Positions 43,797 through 55,289 of a stretch of DNA of 64,000 nt are shown here, piece after piece. Position numbers and translations under genes: made by a program. Source of the stretch: Brevibacillus porteri (GTDB lineage: Bacteria; Bacillota; Bacilli; Brevibacillales; Brevibacillaceae); assembly GCF_003013475.1 (NCBI RefSeq), contig NZ_PXZO01000007.1, positions 1 to 64,000 on the forward strand, read 5' to 3'. The stretch's first letter is position 1. The number at the start of each line of letters is the position of its first letter. The notes beneath the pieces are model-generated. The model saw only the letters and a program-made list of their open reading frames with translations, did no database searches and was not told the DNA's origin.

Positions 43797-44678
43797 CTAG
43801 CTTGGCGCCATCTTCCTGCATGGTTCAATATGGATATGAACAGCGTTAATGCGGTGAATCTTGCGCATCTGTTCTTCAATTTTCTCGGTGATGGTGTGGC
43901 TCTCCACCACATTCAGACCTGGATCTACATGGATGACAACATCAACCAGCACGCTGCTTCCGTGGTAGCGGGCTTTGATGTCACTGATATCCTTAACTCC
44001 CGAAATCGAGGAAATGGTAGCCCGCAGGTCCGCAAGCTCGCTCTCGTCAAAGCCATCTGTCAAACGGTGAGTTGCTTCCCTGAAAATGTCCCAAGCAGTT
44101 TTCAAGATGATGAGACCAACAACAAAAGCAGCTAAAGGATCGAGCCAGTGCAATTGAAATTGTGCGCCAGCTACCCCGATAAACGTCCCGATACTGACGA
44201 ATGCGTCTGAACGGTTGTCAGCTGCCGCTGCATTTAGTGCTTGGCTGTTTGTTTTGATGGCAAGCTTTTTATTGTAGCGATAAACGCCAAGCATTATGAC
44301 TGCAGTCGCAAGTGCTGTCCACCCTGCCAACAGGTTAGGAGCCGTATGATGTGGGTCCAACAAGGATGGTACGGCATTCGTAACGACTTGAACTCCGACA
44401 AATAGCATAATAAATGATGCGACAAGTGCTGAAATCGTCTCCGCCCGAAAATGACCATACGGGTGATCTTTATCAGGTGGTTTCCTTGCAATTCGCAGCC
44501 CGATCAAAACAGCAATCGATGCGACGACATCCGTTGAGTTGTTAAGACCGTCGGCCATTAAAGCTTCTGACGCAGTGACATACGCAACTCCTATTTTTAA
44601 TACAGAGCAAAATATGTAGGCGAAAATACTCACCCACGCCCCACGTTCTCCTTGTTTTAGATCCGAATAGACATCCAT
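43797..44678 (-). CDS. cation diffusion facilitator family transporter
   Basis: A 293-residue CDF protein exporting divalent metals. Six membrane segments precede a C-terminal cytoplasmic domain. Metal-site residues appear as DGLNNSTDV (near 44) and ADNRSDAFVS (near 153, both D-x3-D-like as in Zn/Mn/Fe exporters), with HPYGHFRAE between them. The family CTD (KARYHGSSVLVDVVIHVD) ends with two His pairs (HRINAVHIHIEP). The metal cannot be decided. GAGGTG precedes the ATG. Confidence 0.92.
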   Translation of the reverse strand: MDVYSDLKQGERGAWVSIFAYIFCSVLKIGVAYVTASEALMADGLNNSTDVVASIAVLIGLRIARKPPDKDHPYGHFRAETISALVASFIMLFVGVQVVTNAVPSLLDPHHTAPNLLAGWTALATAVIMLGVYRYNKKLAIKTNSQALNAAAADNRSDAFVSIGTFIGVAGAQFQLHWLDPLAAFVVGLIILKTAWDIFREATHRLTDGFDESELADLRATISSISGVKDISDIKARYHGSSVLVDVVIHVDPGLNVVESHTITEKIEEQMRKIHRINAVHIHIEPCRKMAPS

Positions 44679-44880
44679 ACCTCATCACCTCAAAATACTT
44701 CTCCAGCCTGCTTCGACAACGCGGAAAATCAAAGCGCTGGAAGCAGTTGCTTTTTTTCGAACTTCATCGTAACAGATAGGATTCATGTGGGTCTACAGAA
44801 ACAGTTTTAGTCCGATTCATGAGAATAGGGGGGAGGAAAATGTGTTGCACACCCGCAATTTTTTCACTGGAAAATTTCCC

Positions 44881-44909
44881 TTGAAATTAAATGGACTTCC
44901 CGTTATCCT
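44881..44909 (+). promoter_or_regulatory. promoter of the thiC unit
   Basis: TTGAAA (44881-44886) and TATCCT (44904-44909) are spaced 17 bases apart, about 25 bases before the riboswitch. Confidence 0.65.
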
Positions 44910-44931
44910 ATTCTTGCAATCCAAAATACAA

Positions 44932-46946
<2,015 letters not shown>

Positions 46947-46961
46947 TGAAGGGGGATGCCT

Positions 46962-47132
46962 ATGGAGGAAGCCAGTCGTTTACGCGAAAAGATCATTCGA
47001 CTAGAGGCTGAGCTAGAGCAATCTAAACAGCAATTGCGGCTGATTCAACAGGACTGCAGCCACGTCTATATCGAGACTCCACTTACGCGAACATGCTCCA
47101 AGTGCCTGCAAACCGAAAGCCTCTATTATTAA
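46962..47132 (+). CDS. 56-aa coiled-coil and Cys protein downstream of thiC
   Basis: ATG at 46962 follows AGGGGGATG at close spacing, 15 bases after the thiC stop. The first 30 residues form a charged heptad helix (RLREKIIRLEAELEQSKQQL), and the rest holds DCSH and CSKCLQ, three Cys and one His that could bind zinc. It would be co-regulated with thiC. No family was recognised, and a link to thiamine is inference only. Confidence 0.6.
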   Translation: MEEASRLREKIIRLEAELEQSKQQLRLIQQDCSHVYIETPLTRTCSKCLQTESLYY

Positions 47133-47135
47133 TAG

Positions 47136-47175
47136 AAAAAGGTCGAAATCCCTTTGAAGGATCTCGACCTTTTTT
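47136..47175. terminator. bidirectional terminator after the thiC unit
   Basis: AAAAAGGTCGA and TCGACCTTTTTT pair, with inner ATCC/GGAT, and have a U-tail on both strands; it separates the thiC unit from the convergent DUF1904 gene. Confidence 0.85.
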
Positions 47176-47180
47176 CTTGC

Positions 47181-47510
47181 TTATTTCGTCATTCCAACTT
47201 GCAACGGAAGTCCTTCTTTATAATAGAGAGTGGGCGATAGCAGAATGAAGAAAATATGGATATGCAGAAAGCCTTGCTTCTTCAAAATGCCGTGTATGGC
47301 ACTAGCAATCGCGTCATGTTGCTTTTGTTCACGGGGAAACATCATGATCTCTACAGACAAAGGACTGTTCGTCAATTGCTCTACAGAAAGCAGCTCCAAT
47401 TTCACCTTTTCCTGAGCTACCTCAGCAATTTTAGAAAACTCTTCTATAAGAATCTGATAAATGGGCTCTATGTCTTGCTTCGCAAAGCCTTTAAACCGAA
47501 GAAACGGCAA
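47181..47510 (-). CDS. DUF1904 family protein
   Basis: A 109-residue protein of the DUF1904 (tautomerase-like fold) family: MPFLRFKGF at the N-terminus, IYQILIEEFSKIA and VEIMMFPREQKQHD in the middle. The N-terminal proline after Met, typical of tautomerases, is present, but no activity is known. The start is TTG at 47510, six bases after AAGGA. The tail FFILLSPTLYYKEG is more hydrophobic than usual. Confidence 0.75.
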   Translation of the reverse strand: MPFLRFKGFAKQDIEPIYQILIEEFSKIAEVAQEKVKLELLSVEQLTNSPLSVEIMMFPREQKQHDAIASAIHGILKKQGFLHIHIFFILLSPTLYYKEGLPLQVGMTK

Positions 47511-47907
47511 GTCAATTCCTTCTTTCGTAAATGAGTTCGCACAGTCATTATAAACAAGTCTCTAATTGTATATCAATGAAAAAAGGATTAAAGAAAGTGA
47601 ACAACAAACATTCCCAACCCGAGTTAGACACAAAAAGGGCCATATCAGAGAACAGCTCCCTTCCCATGAGGTGTGGTGGACGTACCACGGAAGGAGGAAG
47701 CAGTTCAACCAGATACAGCCCAATCCGCTAACCCATCAGTTACTTAATACAAGTAGTATAGCTTGAATTCAATACTTAATCAATAAAAAAGTTTCGTAAA
47801 ATTCTCACAAGAATGCATCCGCCATCACCACTCGTATAGATCATGCCCATCCGTGAAACTGTATTAGAAAACTGGGCAAGTCCCAACTAAACATAGAGGT
47901 GGCAGCC
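47511..47907. other. gap with only weak ORFs
   Basis: Two overlapping plus-strand frames are open here. One has a GTG at 47598 with AAAGGA nine bases upstream and a Gly/Ser/Arg-rich product of 44 residues. The other includes SHEVWWTYHGRRKQFNQI, which reads like protein but has no good start. Neither is convincing, and the region may hold a decayed gene and the ligase promoter. Confidence 0.3.
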
Positions 47908-48849
47908 ATGGAACTAACTCCGCTTTTTCCTTTTGAGCCTACCAGCACGGAAGCTATACCTATCGGACCACAATGGATAGGCCAAGTGAAATGGGATGGC
48001 GTTCGCATTCTTACCTACTACGATGGACACGAGGTCAAACTGTTCAACAGAAAATTAAATGAACGGACTTTCCATTATCCAGAAGTGACCGATATTCGCT
48101 CGTATTGTCGTGCCGATTCTGTGATTTTGGATGGCGAAATAATCGCTCTCGGCCCAGACGGAAAGCCTTCCTTTTACGAGGTCATGAGGAGAGACGGGCT
48201 CCGCCGTTTAGAGAAAGTCTCCCAGATACAAAAGCTTGTCCCTGTCACATACATGGTCTTCGATGTACTGTACTGGAATCATGAATGGGTAACTTCCTCC
48301 CCCCTATCAGAGCGACAACAAATACTGGGCAAAATCATCACTCCTACTCCTCATGTGCAGCTAGTTGAAAATTTTGCTGATGGGGACGCTCTTTACCGTG
48401 TCATTGAAGCGCAAGGCATGGAAGGAATCATTCTGAAGGATACGTCCAGCAGCTACTTGATCAATGGGAAAGATCAACGCTGGAGAAAGAAAAAGTACTA
48501 CCGAGATCTCATTGCTGTCGTAGGCGGCGTTACGCTTCGGAATCATATTGTCAATTCGTTGCTTCTGGGCCTATTCGATCAACACGGTTCTCTTTGGTAC
48601 ATCGGTCATGCAGGTACTGGAAAATTGACGCAAACGGACTGGCGTGCTTTAACGGAGAGAATACAGCCCCTTGTCCAACAGAAGATGACTTTTGTTAACA
48701 AGCCACCACGCGCAGCCAATACCTTATGGATACAGCCGGAAATCACCGTCAAAATCAAATTTGCGGAGTGGAAGGAAGGGCATTCCTTGCGACAGCCAAG
48801 TATACAAGGCGTCGTGGATGTCCCGCCTCACCAGTGTGTTTTGGAGTAA
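47908..48849 (+). CDS. ATP-dependent DNA ligase (LigD ligase-domain type)
   Basis: A 313-residue ligase corresponding to the ligase plus OB-fold part of LigD. The nucleotidyltransferase lysine lies in VKWDGVR (about residue 27); motif III (VTYMVFDVLYW), motif IV (EGIILKD) and motif V (WRKKKYYRD) follow. It seals nicks in Ku-bound ends, with no polymerase or phosphoesterase domain fused. AGAGGTG precedes the ATG at 47908. The polymerase is a separate gene at 53.3 kb. Confidence 0.93.
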   Translation: MELTPLFPFEPTSTEAIPIGPQWIGQVKWDGVRILTYYDGHEVKLFNRKLNERTFHYPEVTDIRSYCRADSVILDGEIIALGPDGKPSFYEVMRRDGLRRLEKVSQIQKLVPVTYMVFDVLYWNHEWVTSSPLSERQQILGKIITPTPHVQLVENFADGDALYRVIEAQGMEGIILKDTSSSYLINGKDQRWRKKKYYRDLIAVVGGVTLRNHIVNSLLLGLFDQHGSLWYIGHAGTGKLTQTDWRALTERIQPLVQQKMTFVNKPPRAANTLWIQPEITVKIKFAEWKEGHSLRQPSIQGVVDVPPHQCVLE

Positions 48850-48870
48850 GGAACCACATGGCTTTCGATC

Positions 48871-50229
48871 TCATTGTCGAAACGATCCAGCCTGTTTTGC
48901 CCTCCCCAGCTTTTGCTTGCCATGATTAAGAGCCTGCATTTCCCCATAGCTCGTCAACAGGGCTATCAGTAAGAGGGCAATGTACACAATGGCTGTCGTG
49001 CCCCCTCCTACCGCTGATTTATCCTTTAAAAAGTCCCCAATCAAAATCACGATCACACAGCCACTCAAACAGACTGTCGTGATCCACACCATCGACCGGT
49101 AAAATTGATAAAGCTTCGTTCCCTCGGGAATGAGGCTTTGCACTCTTCCTTTGTTCTTTCCCCTTACGTGAATGAGCAAAAAGATCGCCAACGGCAATTG
49201 AAAGACGAGCACGATCAACGGCAAGCTATAACTAATAAATTGATCGATATGCGCTACATTTGGAAACGCAAATATGGACGATACAACAATAAACCATCCA
49301 CACGGAGCATTGAATGTATTGTAATGCCGCTGTCCCCCAAATGATCCCACCCCCACTAAAAATGCCAAGTAAGCGACAATGACTTTGATTGTGAAAGCGG
49401 GGAACCACACGCTAAAGAGGATCATTTCGACCCTGTCCAAGAAATCTGTGATGTGGATTTGCTGGACGAGAATATAGATGGGGAAATTCAGTCGACCAGC
49501 GATAGTGAAGCCCATCACCCCCAGCAAGACGAGCAACATAATCGTCGTTCCAAAGCCAACAATGATGACCCCGTGCTTCATCGCAGCATAAAATAGTCGC
49601 GGCTCTACAATGGCATGTAAGAATGCCCCCATGAGAAAAATATCACCATATACACCCACTGGTAAAAAGTTGCTGACCACGATCCTATTCAAGCTACTGG
49701 TCAAGATTGGTTCCAATCGCTCTACGTTGTATTCATTAACCAGCAGGAAATAGAGCGAAATGCACATGATGAAATAAAGGGGAAAATAAAACTCATTTAC
49801 CCGTGCCGCCACCTCAAGACTCGTTTTGCCATAGTACATCATCAGTAAGACGAAGACGAGTAAGATGACCTCCAATGGCGTGGTTGGCAATAACAAGATA
49901 TGTAAAAAATCAGCAGCCCCTTTAATATCGATCGCCAGGATGATCCAAATGTAAAACAAAATGAGTAGATTGATAGCTCCACCAATCCACTTCCCGCCAA
50001 TGATAAACAAGATTTCAAAGATATTTTTCCCGGGGTATGCTTCAACCAGCCCACTCAAAACGTAGGCGATAAAAAGCGCATAAAAGATGGGTAAAATTTG
50101 AGAGAACCAAGCATCCATCCTTGCTACCTGAACGACAGACCGCAAGAAACTGATCATCATTCCTGTCATCAAGACACTGCCGACCAGCCAGGCAATTTGT
50201 CGATGATTGACAACTTGCTTGTGAATCAT
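48871..50229 (-). CDS. spore germination protein, GerB-type permease
   Basis: A 452-residue amino-acid-permease-like membrane protein, B subunit of a germinant receptor at the spore inner membrane. It has ten segments typical of GerAB plus an extra C-terminal pair (residues about 385-440, VWITTVCLSGCVIVIL and IVYIALLLIALLTS), longer than the usual 365 residues. AAGGAGG precedes the ATG. It is the last gene of the A-C-orphan-B operon. Confidence 0.9.
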   Translation of the reverse strand: MIHKQVVNHRQIAWLVGSVLMTGMMISFLRSVVQVARMDAWFSQILPIFYALFIAYVLSGLVEAYPGKNIFEILFIIGGKWIGGAINLLILFYIWIILAIDIKGAADFLHILLLPTTPLEVILLVFVLLMMYYGKTSLEVAARVNEFYFPLYFIMCISLYFLLVNEYNVERLEPILTSSLNRIVVSNFLPVGVYGDIFLMGAFLHAIVEPRLFYAAMKHGVIIVGFGTTIMLLVLLGVMGFTIAGRLNFPIYILVQQIHITDFLDRVEMILFSVWFPAFTIKVIVAYLAFLVGVGSFGGQRHYNTFNAPCGWFIVVSSIFAFPNVAHIDQFISYSLPLIVLVFQLPLAIFLLIHVRGKNKGRVQSLIPEGTKLYQFYRSMVWITTVCLSGCVIVILIGDFLKDKSAVGGGTTAIVYIALLLIALLTSYGEMQALNHGKQKLGRAKQAGSFRQ

Positions 50230-50241
50230 ACTTGGGCCTCC

Positions 50242-50478
50242 TTATACGAACTGATCCACCCACCGCTTCACATGAGGAGATAGAAAGTTCATCAAATTAC
50301 TCGTGGGTAACACTTGATAATACTGGAATTGCAAAGCAAACAGACAAAAAATGGTTAAAACGTAGAAAATAGCAATGACTCGCTGCTGTCTCCCGTCCAT
50401 TCCTTTTCGCTTCATGATGAATTCTCCAAACGAAAGTAACAACATAGAGATAAAAAAGATCAAAAATATTCTATTCAT
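50242..50478 (-). CDS. small membrane protein of the germination operon
   Basis: A 78-residue protein with two membrane segments (residues 3-20 and 34-54) and a short basic loop (MKRKGMDGRQQR). Its first codons overlap the gerC-type stop. Several starts (GTG 50490, ATG 50484, ATG 50478) are possible. Small D-type subunits with two helices are known in some ger operons and modulate germination; this could be one, by inference from position. Confidence 0.7.
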   Translation of the reverse strand: MNRIFLIFFISMLLLSFGEFIMKRKGMDGRQQRVIAIFYVLTIFCLFALQFQYYQVLPTSNLMNFLSPHVKRWVDQFV

Positions 50479-51640
50479 GATCATCTTCACCCTGGGTAAT
50501 ATTTTTCGTTGTCTGCCCGAAATTGGCCATGTTCACTTTGGATCGGATTTCATATGTGATTTTCGGAAGCTCCTCATTCCACCTGTTCCGATATCGGTCT
50601 CGCCACTCTCGCGGATAATTCCTTGACAATGCGATTCCTAACCCGATGAAGTCTGATTGTTTCTGTTGGATCGTTTGCATCATATGTTTCACACCGCTAT
50701 TGATTTGCTCGACGAGCTTCGCTTGCAGCATTCTAATATTTTTCTCTTCCTCGAGATCGAGGTTTGACTGATTCTCCACCACAACGGCAGAAGCGTAGAG
50801 GTCAATTTTGAAATGGATGTGGCCTTTCTTGATCACGGGCTTGATATTCGCCCTTCCTTTTGAAAGACTAATGGTAAGCCGTTCGTGCTTGTTAAGAGAC
50901 ACCACAACAGAAAACGGTGTAAAATCGCGTTGGAACAATCGCAAGCCGAGCAGTTCTTTGGGCTTCGCGATGGCTACGAGCTTGTCCTGTCGAAATAAGC
51001 CTACCCCCGTCGCCTCTATTTCTTTTGACTTTCCTTTCGGATGGGAATCCACTGCTGCCAGAACGGGTAAAATGGCATCAACCCCTGGTGTACCGAGCAT
51101 TTGGGCAACATCCTTCAGCGATACTGTAATGCCCCCCATCTTGACCAACTCACGCATCGCTTCTCCTGAGAAACGTTCAAATTGCGGCTGAGCGGTTAGT
51201 AATTCGATTCCTTTGCCTTTTGTCATCACAATGTAAGCTGTCAGTCTGTTTTCCGGAAAGCGTGCCACAATATCCAGCACATCCGACATTCCGTCCTTCG
51301 CCAGTTCTTCGCCTATGACGATCATCCGGTGATGGGAGTAGTAAATTTCTCGAGACATTCTTGCTTGGATCAATCCATTCGCATCCCGAATTGTCCTGCC
51401 TACTGCGGAATCAACGTAATAACTCTTATCACCACTCGTCCCACCACCACCTCCGGACTGTGCGCCTAGGCTGCTGACCAGTGGGACCTGAATGGATAAC
51501 CGATACCTTCCGTCTGGTTCCTTATCCATCGCCATTGCAATGACGATGGCCATATCATTTACTTCACGGCGATCCCAACATCCCGATACTAGGAACATAC
51601 AGAGCGACACTACTACCAATATGCGGGTCACAGTCTTCAC
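50471..51640 (-). CDS. Ger(x)C family spore germination lipoprotein
   Basis: A 389-residue lipoprotein, C subunit of a germinant receptor. The signal peptide ends with a lipobox (LVSGC, Cys 21), and CWDRREVNDMAIVIAMAMD is the family opening (residues 21-39). It is diacylglyceryl-modified, presumably by the Lgt encoded at 54.4 kb. The start is GTG at 51640, overlapping the gerA-type stop (GTGA), with GGAGGGG upstream. Confidence 0.94.
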   Translation of the reverse strand: MKTVTRILVVVSLCMFLVSGCWDRREVNDMAIVIAMAMDKEPDGRYRLSIQVPLVSSLGAQSGGGGGTSGDKSYYVDSAVGRTIRDANGLIQARMSREIYYSHHRMIVIGEELAKDGMSDVLDIVARFPENRLTAYIVMTKGKGIELLTAQPQFERFSGEAMRELVKMGGITVSLKDVAQMLGTPGVDAILPVLAAVDSHPKGKSKEIEATGVGLFRQDKLVAIAKPKELLGLRLFQRDFTPFSVVVSLNKHERLTISLSKGRANIKPVIKKGHIHFKIDLYASAVVVENQSNLDLEEEKNIRMLQAKLVEQINSGVKHMMQTIQQKQSDFIGLGIALSRNYPREWRDRYRNRWNEELPKITYEIRSKVNMANFGQTTKNITQGEDDHE

Positions 51641-53241
51641 GATTGCCCCTCCTCGCTCTGATGACGATTGCCTGTAACCCCTGATTGCCCTCCTCTTTGC
51701 TGGATAGAATTCGCATAACCATCGTTCATACGCCTAGCATTTTGAACGCCCAAAAAGCTCGGGCGTTTTTCCATCATCGACCATGGTGCCCTCATCAATA
51801 CGTCTTTGAGGTCGCCGATCGACAGTGGAGCTAGCGGCGATAAATACGGGACACCAAAAGAACGCAGGTTAGCCATATGACCGAGGATTAGCAACAAGGA
51901 TACCAGCATCCCATAGATGCCGAGAATCGAAGCCGCAATCATGATCGGAAAGCGCAGCATTCGCAGTGAAATCGATGCATTAAAATGCGGGATAGTAAAT
52001 GAAGCAATCCCTGTAAGCGATACGACGATAACCATGGGGGCAGAAACAATCCCTGCCTGCACAGCTGCCTGACCGACGACCAGCGCTCCTAAAATACTGA
52101 CAGCTTGCCCGACTGTTTTCGGGAGACGAATCCCCGCTTCTCGCAAGGCTTCAAAAGAAATTTCCATGATAAAAGCCTCCACAATAGCAGGAAAAGGAAT
52201 GGACTCGCGCGCAGCCGCAATACTTAAAAGGAGCGTGGTTGGCAGCATCTGTTGGTGATAAGTCGTAATGGCCACATATAAGGCAGGAGTAATGAGCGAA
52301 ATGATGAGGAACACATAACGCAACAGTCGAACAAACGTAGCCATTTGAAATCGCTCGTAATAATCCTCACTCGCCTGCATCATCATCCAAAACGTAACAG
52401 GCGCTATCAAAACCATCGGTGTCCCATCCACAAATATCGCGACACGTCCCTCCAGCAATGCCGCAGCAACTGTGTCTGGGCGTTCTGAATACATAACCTG
52501 AGGGAAAGGCGAGTACGTGTTATCCTGGATCATCTCTTCGATATATCCACTTTCCAGCACCGCATCCATATTGATCTTGCTGATTCGACCAGTGACCTCC
52601 TGTACGATCTCTGGATCAGCAATCCCATCAAGAAAGGCAACCACCAGATTGGTGTTCGTCTCACGTCCAACTACCAAGGACTTCATTTTCAATCGAGGTG
52701 TTCGCAATTTGCGCCGCAGCATCGACGTGTTCGTGCGAATATTTTCGATAAAACCTTCACGTGGCCCCCGTACGACAGCTTCTCCTTCTGGTTCGTTAAC
52801 GGAGCGTTTTTCTGCTCCACGAATGCCAAGCGTGAGCGCTTCTGTGTTGCCCTCAACAAGAATGCCTGTATCACCTGAAAGCACAGCTTGTAGCAGCTTT
52901 TTATAATCGTCTACTCTTCCCATCTGGGAAACGGGCAAAAGTGACTCTTCTATCACTTTTATATCTTGATCGCCGTCTTCAAGCACCATTAACGATTTCA
53001 GCGCAGAATTGACCTCTTTGGTATCAATCAGCCCATCTACGAAGACAGCAATCGCACGGACACTGTTTTTTTGACGGAATTCTCGTATGACAAAATCGGA
53101 GCAATCAGAGAACATTTTTTTCAACAGATCTATGTTCTCTCCCAATTGAGGCGAAATCGGTATACCCTCCAACTCAATCAAGCTGCAGGCATTCATTGTC
53201 TCAATCAGTTCTTTCATTTTATCTTTCTTCTTGAATTTCAT
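51637..53241 (-). CDS. spore germination protein, GerA family
   Basis: A 534-residue GerA-type protein, A subunit of a nutrient germinant receptor. The N-terminal soluble region (about 1-290) has the nucleotide-binding-like family blocks (GPREGFIENIRTNTSMLRRKL around 160-182 as a spread motif) and the C-terminal region has about five membrane segments, including AARESIPFPAIVEAFIME (near 330). It heads the operon and lies divergent from the LigD-type polymerase gene. Confidence 0.95.
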   Translation of the reverse strand: MKFKKKDKMKELIETMNACSLIELEGIPISPQLGENIDLLKKMFSDCSDFVIREFRQKNSVRAIAVFVDGLIDTKEVNSALKSLMVLEDGDQDIKVIEESLLPVSQMGRVDDYKKLLQAVLSGDTGILVEGNTEALTLGIRGAEKRSVNEPEGEAVVRGPREGFIENIRTNTSMLRRKLRTPRLKMKSLVVGRETNTNLVVAFLDGIADPEIVQEVTGRISKINMDAVLESGYIEEMIQDNTYSPFPQVMYSERPDTVAAALLEGRVAIFVDGTPMVLIAPVTFWMMMQASEDYYERFQMATFVRLLRYVFLIISLITPALYVAITTYHQQMLPTTLLLSIAAARESIPFPAIVEAFIMEISFEALREAGIRLPKTVGQAVSILGALVVGQAAVQAGIVSAPMVIVVSLTGIASFTIPHFNASISLRMLRFPIMIAASILGIYGMLVSLLLILGHMANLRSFGVPYLSPLAPLSIGDLKDVLMRAPWSMMEKRPSFLGVQNARRMNDGYANSIQQRGGQSGVTGNRHQSEEGQS

Positions 53242-53390
53242 TTCATCACCAACCCAACCACTGGAAAGCTACCCGTATTATGGTTGATTGGCAGGAAATA
53301 TATGCAAAGAGGAATTCCTTTTACATAGAGAAACTCGGATGGGAGATAGTAGGAACACCTATCCCTTTTAAAAAGAAGGTGAAAACAACA

Positions 53391-54293
53391 TTGCGTCCTG
53401 CAACAAAAGAGTACGAGCTGACGATCGACACTCACACATTGTCCATTACAAATCCTGACAAGCCTCTATGGCCACTAGCCAAGGTAACCAAGCTAGATTA
53501 CTTGCGCTATTTGCTGATTGTCTCAGCCCCACTCCTACGGTATAGCAAGGATCGGCTCTTAACCGTCATTCGCTACCCTCACGGAGTTGGCGACAAGCAC
53601 TTCTACCAAAAAAACGCCCCTGACTATGCGCCCGACTGGATCCAAACGCACACGTGGGAAAATGTTCGTTACGTACTGTGCAATGACCGGGCGACACTCG
53701 TGTGGATGGCAAATCAAGCAGCATTGGAGTGGCACGTCTCCTTTCACCTCGCCACGGATGAGACTCCGACAGAGCTCGTATTTGACCTCGATCCTTCAAC
53801 AGATGATTTTGCCGTTGTGATAGAGTCTGCCCTCTTGTTGAAACAGCTTCTCGATGAATTACAGCTGCCTTCCTGGGTCAAAACATCTGGTTCCAGCGGC
53901 TTGCAAGTATACGTTCCGATTGAACTCCGCTATACGTTTGAACAGACGCGCCAGGTCGGACATTTTATTGCATCCTATCTAGTCAGCAAGCATCCATCAC
54001 TATTAACCATCGAGCGCTTGGTGAAGAATCGGGGAGATAAGCTGTACATTGACTATTTGCAACATTGGCGAGGAAAAACATTGCCAGCCCCTTATTCAAC
54101 TCGTGCAAAAGAACAGGCAACCGTATCAACACCACTCCTGTGGGAGGAGGTTCCCCATTCTCATCCCACAGACTTCACCGTTTATACGGTACCCAAACGG
54201 CTGGAAACATTCGGAGATTTATTCTCATCCGTATCTACTCCGACGAAACGAGCCTCCCTTGATGCCATCCTCGGCTTTTTGCAGTCCCAGTAA
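53391..54293 (+). CDS. LigD-type NHEJ polymerase domain protein
   Basis: A 300-residue archaeo-eukaryotic primase-type polymerase, equal to the polymerase part of LigD. Diagnostic blocks are LTVIRYPHGV, HFYQKNAPDY, the catalytic VFDLDPS (D-x-D) and TSGSSGLQVYVP. It fills gaps at Ku-held ends, often with ribonucleotides. TTG at 53391 follows AAGGTG by nine bases. The frame stays open to an ATG at 53280, but those 37 residues look non-conserved. It is divergent from the ger operon. Confidence 0.9.
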   Translation: MRPATKEYELTIDTHTLSITNPDKPLWPLAKVTKLDYLRYLLIVSAPLLRYSKDRLLTVIRYPHGVGDKHFYQKNAPDYAPDWIQTHTWENVRYVLCNDRATLVWMANQAALEWHVSFHLATDETPTELVFDLDPSTDDFAVVIESALLLKQLLDELQLPSWVKTSGSSGLQVYVPIELRYTFEQTRQVGHFIASYLVSKHPSLLTIERLVKNRGDKLYIDYLQHWRGKTLPAPYSTRAKEQATVSTPLLWEEVPHSHPTDFTVYTVPKRLETFGDLFSSVSTPTKRASLDAILGFLQSQ

Positions 54294-54326
54294 GCCATTA
54301 GTTGGAATCCAGCAGCCCATTTGTGC

Positions 54327-54332
54327 TATACT
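54327..54332 (+). promoter_or_regulatory. extended -10 promoter of lgt
   Basis: TGCTATACT gives an extended -10 about 35 bases before the lgt ATG; a TTGGAA lies 19 bases further upstream. Confidence 0.55.
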
Positions 54333-54366
54333 TGGCACAGATGTTTTGAGGCAAGGAGGCACATTC

Positions 54367-55164
54367 ATGATCGATCCGATCGCAATTGCAATCGGCCCCT
54401 TAAAGATTCACTGGTATGGCATTATTATGGGGCTGGCGTTTTTCTTGGGTACTTATCTCGCTCGCTACAATTCCAAACGTTCTGGCATTGATCCTGATCA
54501 CGTCTTGAACATGGTGGTTCTGATCATTCCAGCAGCCATCGTTTGTGCAAGATTGTATTATGTTACGTTTGAATGGGAGCAGTACAAAGACAATCCACTG
54601 GACATCTTCGCAGTTTGGCAAGGCGGCTTGGCTATTCACGGTGGATTAATCGGTGGTGTTCTGGCAGGAAGCTGGTATATTCGAAAACATAATCTGCCGT
54701 TCCTACGTTTGGCTGACATTTTTATGCCAAGTGTTATCTTGGGTCAAGCCATCGGACGTTGGGGTAACTTTATCAACCAGGAAGCCCATGGTGGTCCCGT
54801 CTCTGCTGAGTTTATGGAAAAGTTCCCTGCATTCATCCGTGAGCAAATGTTTATCGGCGGACAATATTACCACCCTACGTTTTTGTATGAATCGATCTGG
54901 AACCTTTTCGTTTTCGCCGTTCTCATGTTCATGCTGTACCGATTCAAAAAATTCGATGGGCAGGTCTTGTTCAGCTACATGATCCTGTATTCACTCGGTC
55001 GCTTTTACATTGAGGGAATGCGTACAGACAGTCTGTTAATAGCAGATACTCTACGTGTCGCTCAATTAGTCAGTCTGTGCTTAATTGCTGCCGGTGTCAT
55101 CTTGATGCTCGTGTTTGCACGCAAAAGCAAGCAGACAGGACATTCCCAAAACTCGATTGAATAG
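54367..55164 (+). CDS. lgt: prolipoprotein diacylglyceryl transferase
   Basis: A 265-residue membrane enzyme that attaches diacylglycerol to the lipobox cysteine. About seven membrane segments are present. The signature is GRWGNFINQEAHG (near residue 133), and the N-terminus has LKIHWYGIIM with the conserved H/Y, followed by GGLAIHGGLIGG. AAGGAGG precedes the ATG at 54367. A terminator follows. Confidence 0.97.
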   Translation: MIDPIAIAIGPLKIHWYGIIMGLAFFLGTYLARYNSKRSGIDPDHVLNMVVLIIPAAIVCARLYYVTFEWEQYKDNPLDIFAVWQGGLAIHGGLIGGVLAGSWYIRKHNLPFLRLADIFMPSVILGQAIGRWGNFINQEAHGGPVSAEFMEKFPAFIREQMFIGGQYYHPTFLYESIWNLFVFAVLMFMLYRFKKFDGQVLFSYMILYSLGRFYIEGMRTDSLLIADTLRVAQLVSLCLIAAGVILMLVFARKSKQTGHSQNSIE

Positions 55165-55195
55165 TGTCAACATGCCATATCTATTACCACTCAGG

Positions 55196-55218
55196 TCAGT
55201 CCAACTGGGTGGTTTTTT
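55196..55218 (+). terminator. intrinsic terminator after lgt
   Basis: ACCACTCAG-like and CTGGGTGGT arms with T6 follow the lgt stop by 30 bases. Confidence 0.7.
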
Positions 55219-55289
55219 CTTTACCTTGTCTGAATTGTCGCAATGCAGGCAATAACTAGGAGAAAGAATGAAAAAAGGAGGGGAATCAG

